Shown here: in pieces, positions 55,735 through 64,000 of the stretch
Position numbering within the stretch: position 1 is the stretch's first letter
Layout of the letters: every line of letters begins with the position of its first letter
From: Macrothele yani
Taxonomy: Eukaryota; Arthropoda; Arachnida; Araneae; Macrothelidae
Reading direction: 5' to 3'
NCBI GenBank assembly: GCA_039090855.1
Contig: CM076997.1
Coordinates: forward strand, 162,098,709-162,162,708
DNA: 64,000 nucleotides
Translations under genes and position numbers: made by a program
The notes under the pieces: model-generated
What the model was told of the DNA's origin: nothing
Databases searched by the model: none
Seen by the model: the letters and a program-made list of their open reading frames with translations, nothing else

Positions 55735-56835
55735 CACAGTCGTATTAAAATCATATGACCGCCTACCAAATAATGGGAATAAACACCCTTGGTCTCGATT
55801 ACAGCGGCGAGACGGCGTGGCTTGGACGCTATAATGCCATGGAAGATTGCCCAGGGCACACGTGCCCATTCGGACTACAGCAGAGCACGGAGGTATAAGA
55901 GATATCGTGATTGTGGGTCGCTATGTTGAACGTGTCAATGGAAATAGTCCCACAAGTGCTCTATGGGATTGAGAACGGGCGTTGTCGCCGGCCAAGGGAG
56001 AACGCTGTCTTGTTCCTGGAATCAGACATGCACCCGTTTACTGACGCGGCACGCGCATTTTCCTGTTGGTAGACAACATCACCACCAGGGTAAACGTCCA
56101 ATAAAAAGAGAGGCATGTGATCAGCGAGGATGGACGGTGGCGTTCAGGGACCCATCCAGCGGCATCAGAGGTCCAAGTTCGTATGAGGAAAACATCCTCC
56201 AGATATGCACACTGCCACCGCCCACAACTTCTGTGGAGTAGAAACCTCGATTCGTCGGAGAAGGCAACCTATGAGAACTGCAGGCGTCGTTGCCGATGGA
56301 CCTGTGTTAACATGGGCGCCTTGACGCAGCATCGACTCCGGAGATCCATGCGTAACAGGATTAGCTCTACTGTTATCGGGGACACGTGACTAGGGGCCCT
56401 AGCGTTCATTTACGTGGTCAATTGCTGCACTGTTGCGCGTCGATTGTGCTGTATGAGTCGACGGAAGTTACGTTTTTCTTAGGGTTCGATGGACTTTGTG
56501 ACTCCACAGTAGTGACTTGAGAGGAACTCGGTGTGCCAGCAGTCCATTCTTGGTACACCCTTACAACAGCACCTCGCGAACTGCCCACGAAATCTGCTGT
56601 TTCTGATATGTTTTTTCTTCCACCCTTGGCGCAGTAGTCGATTGTCATTCCTTTTTGAACGTCCCTCGAATCACAACCTCTACTCCATGGTGCACACGTA
56701 ACGAACTACGGCTCATCTGTCCTAGCCTGCCGTTTATATCTCCGTGTGGTTGACTTTGTGACGTGCACTCGATGAGGCGACTGGGCGGGTTCACTGTGAT
56801 TCAGGGGGTTGTGATATTATTCTGATACGACTGTG
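55735..56835 (-). mobile_element. Tc1-like family 'T9', long copy
   Basis: Ends CGTATTAAAATCATATGACC (55740) and the complement of GATATTATTCTGATACGAC (56830) are inverted. It keeps the N-terminal HTH (minus 56648-56418: MTIDYCAKGGRKNISETADF, then SSRGAVVRVYQEW) and the C-terminus (PVLNPIEHLWDYFH, KPRRLAAVIETKG) with stops between. Confidence 0.75.
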
Positions 56836-57900
56836 TAATGGCCGGGTTTTGCGACAGCTACGGCAAAACAATTTTTATGCCCCAGTAATCTCAGCTGTAT
56901 CGGCAATAATCGTATCACTGGTTGTAAGCAATCTCTACTAGTTTTTCAGTCTGTAATCCACGACTCAAGGCCCAATGGGGAAGGGGTAGTCCTCCTGATT
57001 TGGATATCATTCATACCCCTTTGGAAAACAACTAACACAAACGTCTTCTCTTTTCCTTCGTCTTCATTCTTAAAGCCACTTTTATTAGGTAATCAGTCAG
57101 AAAATATTAGTGTCAGTTATCCCCCTAAACAACTACTTTGCATAACAAATCTAAGAGAAAAGCATCGCTTTTTGATAAGTAGATTCATTAGTCCCCGCCG
57201 TGCTTGGCCCATTTTTTGGACAGCGAGTATATTCTTTCAAACTGATTTCAGCCAATTCGTTAACGATAGTTAACTTCTTTCAGCCAGTTAAATGGTTCAA
57301 TGTATCTGACATGTGAATGCGCATGTGTGGAAACCTCAATGTAAGACGAATTACGCAATGATAACCCTAGCGTTTTTACGCCTTGTGATGAAGTTGTTTA
57401 TGTAATTAACTGATTAGTTGATTTTCCTAAATATCTTCGTTGAACAGATATCACATTTCTCAAGAAAAAGGAACTTTCAGAAAGTGATTAATAATAAAGC
57501 CCACAATTTGAAAGAATCACCACGCAAGTGTAACATTAACTCATTCGTATTCTCCACATATGCGCACTAGAAATTCAGGTAATTAATACAATATATTCGT
57601 CACGTTGTAATTTACCCAACGACATTAAATAGCTCTGGCATTCACACACAAATCTCAGCCATACAACAACACTACGTGTTCGTCCAATCACGTAGATATT
57701 CAGCAAGCTACAGTTTCTTCCGCAGCAGAGTGCCCGCCACTTATTATGATCACATCCGTTCCAACGATATTTGAGTTTATTAAGCGGCTGATTTCTATAA
57801 CCGGTGATTCGAAATTTAGTCTTTTTATGAATTCAAGTATGTATCGAACTTGGAATGACACTATGTACGTATAAGTAAATTCAAAGTGATTAAAAGTGTT
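56836..57900. other. AT-rich spacer
   Basis: No feature recognised. The Tigger-like element probably begins somewhere in its last part. Confidence 0.3.
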
Positions 57901-58134
57901 TAACTTTCAAAATGATTTATAAGTACGTACGTGTACATTAATTAAAACAGTAAAAATTACACAAACATGTAGAACAATATATTTACATACCTTAATCAAG
58001 CTTTCTTAAGAAATTGTCCTATTGTAGTTTGTGTGCAATTTCAAAGTCTGTAATTAATTTTTCAATTGTGTTCGTAAAAGAGTACAATTGACCGTAACTA
58101 TCTGCGTCACCTCCTCTTTGTTCCAGCGATGTTC

Positions 58135-59489
58135 TTAGAACTTGCAAAGCTCGTCGAGCGGCGGTGGGTCGGCAATTTTTTCCTCTTCGTCCTCGCACTT
58201 CTCGTCACTTTTCTGGCATGGCGGTTCTTTTGAATCCAGAATTTCTTCCGCAATTTCAGAGTCGTTTTTTCTGACTGACGTTTGCAGATGATCATCAATT
58301 GAAACATACTTCAAAAATTCTCCATCGCATTCTTCTTCAGCAACAGTAGAGTCGATAGCATCTTCTGATGTGATGGTTTCTTCGGGCATATTCAAACCGC
58401 ATTTTTTGAAGCAATTGGTGATCGTTTTTGGCGTACAAGAGTACCGAGCATTTTTTATTGCATGCATTACATCTAAGAGCGTGAAGCACTTTGAAATGGC
58501 GTTAGCGGAACGTGACTCGGAAGAACAGGAGGAATCGATCTCTTTGATTACCTTTCGAACCACTTGTTTTCTATAGTGGCACTTAAAGGATCTGATGATG
58601 CCTTGACCTAGTGGTTGAGTAATGTTGGTGGTGTTAGAGTGAACAAACACCAAATTAATTTCCCTTAATTCGGGGCCAGCAGATGTGCCGAACAGTTGTC
58701 CAACAAGGGAAAAATTTTGTAATTCTTTAGATCTCTGTCCCACTGAAGGAGAAAGTCCGTAAACAGCTTGCTGGTCATCCAAGATTTGCTGTTGCATGCA
58801 TAACTCACTGGAAAATTTTTAACCCCTTTAAAACAACGGGGCTTTCAGCTGGATCCGATGACCAATGGCGTTTTCTTTACTGATCCGGTCATGTTGCATG
58901 TTGGGAGCACAGTTACTCGTTGTTTCCTTATTTTCCTTCCTCCATTCGATTCGTTTTTGAACATTAGGGTTTATTCAGGCAGAGCACGGTACAAGAAGCC
59001 AGTCTCATCCGCATTAAAAATTTGATGCGGTTTGTAGCCTTCTTGTTTTCAAGTGTCTGCTGATTCACAGTCTGCATCTTGCTTTTCGCCGTGAAGCTTC
59101 CTGTAAGACGATGCGCTCTACCATCGTGTCAGCCATCCATCTGTATGCGTAACGTTTTCAACTTCAAGGAGTTTAGCAAAATCTTGCGCTTTTTGACACA
59201 AAATAGAGCGGAAAATGGGTACCTTCATCAGTCTGACATTCTCACACCACTCTACAAGTGCAGATTCAACTTCATCTGACTTTCCTTCGCGTTTCAGTTT
59301 GCGCGATAAATTCCCATTTATCACCACCTGATCAGGAAATTTCCCTCTTTGTTTCAATAAGTTACATAAAGCTGATTGAGAAATCTCCAATTTTGAAGCA
59401 GCCTCTTTTTGACTGTATTTAGGCAAGTCACCATATTTCAGCAACATTCCTTGCATTTTCCTAACGCTCAAATCCTTTCGCTTAGACAT
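58135..59489 (-). pseudogene. Tigger/pogo-like transposase
   Basis: MSKRKDLSVRKMQGMLLKYG and YSQKEAASKLEISQSALCNL form the N-terminal HTH (59489-59380). EVESALVEWCENVR leads the second DNA-binding domain, up to TDGWLTRW (59120). A stop-containing part follows with HQIFNADETGFLYRAL (first Asp, about 59010). PLLDNCSAHLLAPN lies about 58670-58710 and is frame-shifted. VFVHSNTTNITQPLGQGIIR follows, where the usual Asp of QPLDQG is Gly. The final 220 codons (58797-58135) are open, ending with an acidic tail. Confidence 0.75.
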
Positions 59490-59732
59490 GTTGACTTAAT
59501 CTCCACAACTCAATGCCAAATGACCACACGCAGAAAGAAAGCTTTCGCAGACTGCCCAGAACTAGTTGGGGAACGGGATTTCAGCCCCTCCTCATTCTTC
59601 ACAACGACCTTCCTCCTGACCTTGATTTTGTTTTTGCTCAGTTGCTTGACGTTATCGCTGAAAATGTTTGATTTTTATAAGCGGCGGTGTTGAGTTTATT
59701 AGCTGGCGATTTTACAATGATATTGCATTGGT

Positions 59733-59815
59733 TTGAATCTGTTTCTGGGAAGCCAGTCTCATCCGCATCAAATTTTTAATGCGGGTAAGACTGGCTTCCC
59801 CAGGAACAGATTCAA
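59733..59815. repeat. 83-bp hairpin containing a copy of the Tigger active-site segment
   Basis: TTGAATCTGTTTCTGGGAAG and its complement form arms with few mismatches, with the centre AAATTTTT. The inner part GAAGCCAGTCTCATCCGCAT is identical to 58995-59014, the transposase segment coding NADETGF. Confidence 0.7.
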
Positions 59816-60067
59816 TTAAGTTTATAAAGCAGATGATTTTATTACCCGGTGATTTTATTACCCGCGGTTACTGTATAACCTCTAACCAATATACTCGTAG
59901 TCTTCACACATATCTTTTGTTCTGACTCTTAACGCTGTTTTTTGCTCTGACTCACTGTCAGCGTTACAAACATCCACAAACTGTTCGATGAGGTAATGTG
60001 CCGTTCAGTGAGAAAAATCTCAACTGAGAAGTAACAGAAATTTTAAAGGAAGATTAAAAACGGTATA

Positions 60068-61096
60068 TACGGAGGTATCAGAATAATATGACCACCTAAG
60101 TAATAATGGGAATGACCACTCTTGGCCCGCAAGACAGCGGCGAGGCGACGTGGCATTGACGCAATGAGGCCCTGGAACGTTCCCCGAGGCACACGTGCAC
60201 ATTTGGACTGCAGCAAAGCACGGCGATGTGGTAGATGGCGTGGTTGTGGATCGGAATGTCCAACATGTCGATTCAAATAGTCCCACAACTGCTCTATGGG
60301 ATTGAGATCCGGCGATTTCGGAGGCCAAGGAAGTACGGAGACATCACTCTCGTGTTCCAGGAACCAGTCACGCACCCGCTCAGCGACATGGCAGCGCGAC
60401 TTGTCCTGTTGGTATACACCATCACCACCGGTGTAAACGTCAAAAATGAAGGGAGTCATGTGGTCAGCGAGGATGGACAGGTAGCTATTGGCGTTCAGGG
60501 ACCCACTCAGTGCTACCAGAAGCTCCAGGACATACAAGGAAGGCATCCCCCCAGACATGCACAGTGCCACCGCTGGTTTGTAGTTGACCGGCACACGTGT
60601 CCGAGTGTTGGTTGTCATGTGTCTGACGCCGTATACGCCACCGACTAGAACTTCTATTTGATAGAAACCTCGATTCGTCTGAAAAGCCACCGTTTCCCAC
60701 TCTTCCCCTGTCCAATGACGGTAGTCCCATACGAACTGCAGGCGTCGTTGCCGATGGACCCGGGTTAACATGGGAGTAGTGACGATGCGTCGACTCCGGA
60801 GGCCCATACGTAACAGTGTTCGCTCTACTGTTATCAGGGACACGTGCCTGGGTGCTCCAACGTTCAGTTGCGTGGTCAGCTGCTGCACTGTCGGGCGTCG
60901 ATTGCTCTTTACCAGTCGACGGAGGCAACATTCTTCTCTGGGGTGATGGCTTTTAGGGTTCTACAGTTATAACGTCGTGAGTTACTCGGAGTGCCAGCGG
61001 GTAAGAGTGGCTGAGTGCACCTTGTCACGTGCACTTCGTGACGTGCCTGGGCGAGTACACTGTGATTCCGGAATGGTCATATTATTCTAATACGAC
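60068..61096 (-). mobile_element. Tc1-like family 'T9', copy with the HTH deleted
   Basis: Ends GTATCAGAATAATATGACCA (60073) and the complement of GGTCATATTATTCTAATACGAC (61096) are inverted. Compared with the copies at 53.4 and 55.7 kb, it lacks roughly 200 bp between GTGCCAGCGG and the CACTTCGTGACG segment, removing the N-terminal HTH. Confidence 0.8.
60073..60888 (-). pseudogene. Tc1-like transposase, longest open copy
   Basis: 281 codons without a stop on minus (60888-60043), from MQQLTTQLNVGAPRHVSLIT. HRQRRLQFVWDYRHW is followed by a frame-crossing region where the DESRF motif appears only in the +1 frame (about 60675). VYQQDKSRCHVAERVRDWF keeps the second Asp (about 60400) and SPDLNPIEQLWDYLNRHV keeps Glu (about 60305). 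It ends GHSHY, with read-through into the terminal repeat. The long open frame is notable, but it lacks the HTH and a correctly framed first motif. Confidence 0.75.
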
Positions 61097-61099
61097 CTT

Positions 61100-61649
61100 A
61101 TATATCTCATCCTGAATTATCTAGTTACTCAAACAGCATGATATTTGGCAAATCTTTGATCATAGAGTAGTATAGACTCACCCAGTTCTAATCTCCATTA
61201 AAATTACGATAATCAACAATTTAAAGTGCAAAAGCTCATATTTAAATCTTCATATATGATGTTTACCATTTTAATTTTATTATTTTAAAATCTCTGTTTT
61301 CTCTGTTTGTTTTCTGGTCGTTGAAGAACTGACGTCTTTTTAAAACAAAAACGCAAACATTATGAATTATAATTTAAATTCAGAACCCACTCTTCTACTT
61401 ACGCAACAGACGAAACTTAAATGTTTGGAAACACAACAGGCCCTAACGTTTTCCAAAACACTAAACCTGCAGTGTTTCAGAGCTGTCTCAATGTTCTTTT
61501 TTTAATTTCATGATAGAAAACTGTAAAAAATGTACTGCAGATAACGCTGACATAAGTTCATAACCTTTTCAGAGGAACGTATTTTCTTGAAAAAAAAAAA
61601 ACGTTTTTCAAAGAAATTATTGAAACAGTATATATGCATTGTCAGTATA
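61100..61649. other. AT-rich spacer
   Basis: No feature recognised. Confidence 0.3.
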
Positions 61650-62989
61650 TACACCGTCTGACAATAAAGTTCCAGGACAGCTGCTGTTAGGAGGAAAGTT
61701 TAAATGTACTGAGTCCAACCGTGGTTATGGTTCTTCAAAGTAGTCTCCCTTTTCATCGATGCTCGATGCACCACTTTGATCGCTCCACTAGATGTGGGAA
61801 ACACTTTTTTGAAATCATTCACTGTTCATTTCCGCGGTAACGGTTTTCTTGATGTCCTTAACGATCATGAAACGTCGTCTTTTCAACGCAACTTTCACTT
61901 TGGGGAACAGGAAGTAGTCGGATTGAGCTAAGTCCGTGGAGTAGGGCGGATGGTTGAACCTGGGTACTCGGAAGTTGGCGAGGAACTGTGTTACCGATCG
62001 TGCGGAGTGGGCAGACGCGTTGTCCTCCAGAAGGAACCAAATTCCGCGTGCCCGCAGGTGCAAAGATGAAGTCTGTTCCGTAGACGATAAAGAACTTGCA
62101 GGTAGAAGACACTGTTGATTGACGCGCCTTCCGGAAGCCATTTCCTGTGAATGGTACCGCTGCTGTCAAAGAATGTGACCAGAATTGCCTTGATTTTCGA
62201 CTTCTGTAGGCGAACATTCTTGGGTCTCGGTGAACTTGATGCCCTCTACTCCATGCTTTGCCTCTTTGATGCTGGATCGTGTTGAAAACATTGCGTATCA
62301 TCACTGTCACAATGCGGTCCAGCATCGTAGTATCCCAATCCACGGCCGCAATGACCGCCTTTCGACTCTTTGCACTTTCTGTTCTTCAGTCAAACTGTGC
62401 GGTACAAACCTTGTACAAATGTTCCTTTTCCCGAAATCTTGCTTTAGAGTCAGCCGGATTGTTTCACGGTCGATATGGAGTTCGTCCTTCATCATCCGTA
62501 CTGTCATTCGACGGTCTGACTGCGCCAGAGCGCGAACTTTCTGCATCATTTCCTCAGAACCGCGGGTTGACGGTCTTCCAATTCTTGAGTCATGCCCAAC
62601 GTCTTCCCTTCCCTCGATACCATTCGAAAATGTAACCACGACGTTTCCACCGTTTTTCCTTCTTAGCATACCATTCAAAAATGCAACCACGAGAAAGGGC
62701 ATTGTTCCCGAAAAACAGTTGTGATAATTTCGAAGGTCTCCGTTGCTTACTTCCCAGACTTGCAGCAAAGCTTGATGTTTAGTCTCTGCTCTCTGTTCAA
62801 ATCCATGACAATGGTCTTCAGGGTACCTTCTATTAACAGTCTTTAGAATCGGACAGGTCTGCACTTTCTTAGATTATCATGTATCCCGCAAGAGCGTGAA
62901 AACACAGTTAAAATTTGACCCATAGAAAATATTTTTACCACTACTATATTTTTACCCACTCATCTGGAACTTTATTGCCAGACGGTGTA
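61650..62989 (-). mobile_element. Mariner-like transposon with clear terminal repeats
   Basis: TACACCGTCTGACAATAAAG (61650) and the complement of CTTTATTGCCAGACGGTGTA (62989) are inverted over about 27 bp. TA is at both ends. Length is 1.34 kb, the family norm. Confidence 0.9.
61815..62850 (-). pseudogene. Mariner transposase with duplicated N-terminal motif
   Basis: The N-terminal region contains FEWYAKKEKRW and FEWYRGKGRRW, two versions of the mariner FEW motif. GRPSTRGSEEMMQKVRALAQ is the linker and second HTH, and DFGKRNICTRFVPHSLTEEQ follows. After a shift, the first catalytic region (VTFFDS type, about 62170) is poorly preserved. GIWFLLEDNASAHSARSV keeps the second Asp (about 62040) and PPYSTDLAQSDYFLFPKVK keeps the third (about 61930). 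Confidence 0.8.
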
Positions 62990-63039
62990 AATTCTCTGAT
63001 AGAGTGCTACATTGAAAATGTCAATAGGTGGGAAGGCAA

Positions 63040-64000
63040 CTAAGCTGGGTTGTACATTTGGCAGGACTGCGTGATATCGAGTACAAAAGTCGTGGATAGT
63101 GTTCCCAGGTATCCACGACTTTTCCACCATTGTCCACGAGATATGGTATCCACGACTTTAATATATTTCGTTGACCTGTGTTCCCAAGTCATCGACGTTG
63201 CGAAGAGCCCATGCAGAGGCGTTAAGTCGTCTTCCAATAATTTCTCACACATTCTCTATTGGGAAGAAGTATGTGGATCGCCCAGGCAAGGACAATATCT
63301 GGACACCTTGTAGGCATTATCTGTTGATGTCGGCAGTGTGCACGAGGGCGTTATCTTTCTGCAATTTGGCGTCAGGGTTTCCGCGGAGATACGGAAACCA
63401 ATCAGGTTTCAGTATCTCAAAGACTTATCGTTGTGCTTTTACTGTAACGACTATGCGTGCGAGCGGTGAAGGATGGTAGCTTACCAAAGCGCTTCACCAG
63501 GCTGAGGAGCCATACGACGCTCATGGATGTCAGCAAGATCAGCTAGGTAATTACGTAATCTCGATAATCTCTATTGGCAATTGGCCGCACTGAGACACAA
63601 AGGAGACTCGTCGCTGAGTACGACATAATTGCATTCGTCTCGCCACTTGTGGCTGGTACAGAACTTTTGCAACCTCGCACGTTGTTATGTCGCGGTGTGT
63701 AGCAGCCTTTGCAATGACTGGCGGAAGCTCATATCTTGTTCAAATAATCTGCGATTCACAGTCAATTTCGATACGGAAATACCGGTACACCTCGTCGAAT
63801 ATCGTTCTCTGTGGATTCAAGCTTGCCGTCATATGCGCCAAGCGGAGCGTCCGGATGACCACCTACTTGTACCAGTTGCACAATGGTGACGCATTTTACC
63901 TTCCTCCAACTACTCCTGTCATACTCTGCTGACGGTTGTTGTATCCCGATGCCACGCAGGGACCACCGAGCCGTGCTTAGCACTTTGATGAAGCCTCAAG
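63040..64000 (-). mobile_element. Tc1-like transposon fragment, cut by the window edge
   Basis: Minus-strand scraps: SDESPLCVSV-type first motif (about 63612), then DALVHTADINR, FFPIENVWEI-like block with GRRLNASAWALRNVDDL (about 63250-63180), and a C-terminus with SRGYHISWTMVEK. The N-terminal part extends beyond 64000. Many stops. Confidence 0.6.
63080..63160. repeat. Triple CCACGACTTT repeat with hairpin
   Basis: AAAGTCGTGGATA (63085) pairs with TATCCACGACTTT (63111), and TATCCACGACTTT recurs in direct orientation at 63147. The duplication lies in the decayed transposase C-terminus. Confidence 0.55.

Larger units (their letters stand above)
57900..59880 (-). mobile_element. Tigger/pogo-like DNA transposon
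   Basis: The minus-strand transposase has a CENP-B-like N-terminus and a DDE domain. The right flank has a repeated TTTTATTACCCG(C)GG motif ending GTTACTG (59828-59875), which looks like the terminal repeat. No clear partner is visible on the left, so the left boundary is approximate. Confidence 0.65.

Noticed and set aside
60073..60888. Active Tc1-like transposase
   Set aside because: The frame is open, but the HTH is deleted and the DESRF motif is out of frame, so it is called a pseudogene.

Overview
This window reads as nuclear DNA of an arthropod, probably a chelicerate such as a spider, scorpion or horseshoe crab. The evidence is low gene density, long AT-rich introns, many decayed Tc1/mariner, RTE, CR1-like and Penelope-like elements, and several tRNA-headed SINE families. 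No bacterial-style operon, rRNA gene, CRISPR array or confident functional tRNA gene was found. The assignment rests on style and on one host-gene candidate, so the taxon is an inference.

Host gene. Four candidate plus-strand exons (10861-11031, 38806-39044, 45709-45769, about 51755-51972 plus a 3' UTR with a polyadenylation signal at 52122) join in phase. They would give a single transmembrane helix, a charged stop-transfer segment and a tyrosine/proline-rich cytoplasmic tail, resembling the 3' end of a Dscam-like immunoglobulin-superfamily receptor. On this reading most of the window is intron of one receptor gene. Two weaker exon candidates lie on the minus strand (29745-29990 and 40760-41041).

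Layout. 0.3-6.4 kb: a mariner split by a Penelope-like element with 0.53 kb inverted arms, a hairpin repeat, then an RTE LINE. 6.5-9.7 kb: a CR1-like LINE 3' half, a second RTE-like LINE with a 13-bp target duplication, and SINE-B. 11.4-15.0 kb: a Tc1-like element with 31-bp inverted ends, and a mariner carrying a 0.65 kb insert. 15.7-18.9 kb: a diverged direct duplication. 21.3-26.1 kb: a MITE-like repeat, a CR1-like LINE with a Tc1-like element nested in its 3' end, and another Tc1-like element. 27.0-33.7 kb: a dense nest of SINE-A and SINE-B copies, a Tc1-like element, a minisatellite-armed foldback, and a palindromic mariner-like element that itself holds an inverted pair of tRNA-headed repeats. 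35-38.5 kb: Tc1-like, CR1 3' fragment, SINE-A, mariner and SINE-C. 41.4-45.1 kb: a tandem array of transposase C-terminal motifs, then two head-to-head Penelope-like fragments, one split by a Tc1-like element and the other by SINE-B. 46.2-49.8 kb: a deletion-derivative DNA transposon, two blocks of a ~145-bp satellite separated by an inverted-repeat element, and SINE-C pairs. 50-64 kb: SINEs with expanded tandem tails, three copies of one Tc1-like family, an RTE 3' end, a minisatellite, a Tigger/pogo-like element, a mariner, and a Tc1-like fragment cut by the window edge.

Almost every transposase or reverse transcriptase has stops, frameshifts or lost catalytic residues, so the mobile part is a fossil record. 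Its value is in the nesting order and in unusual composite structures rather than in an active system.
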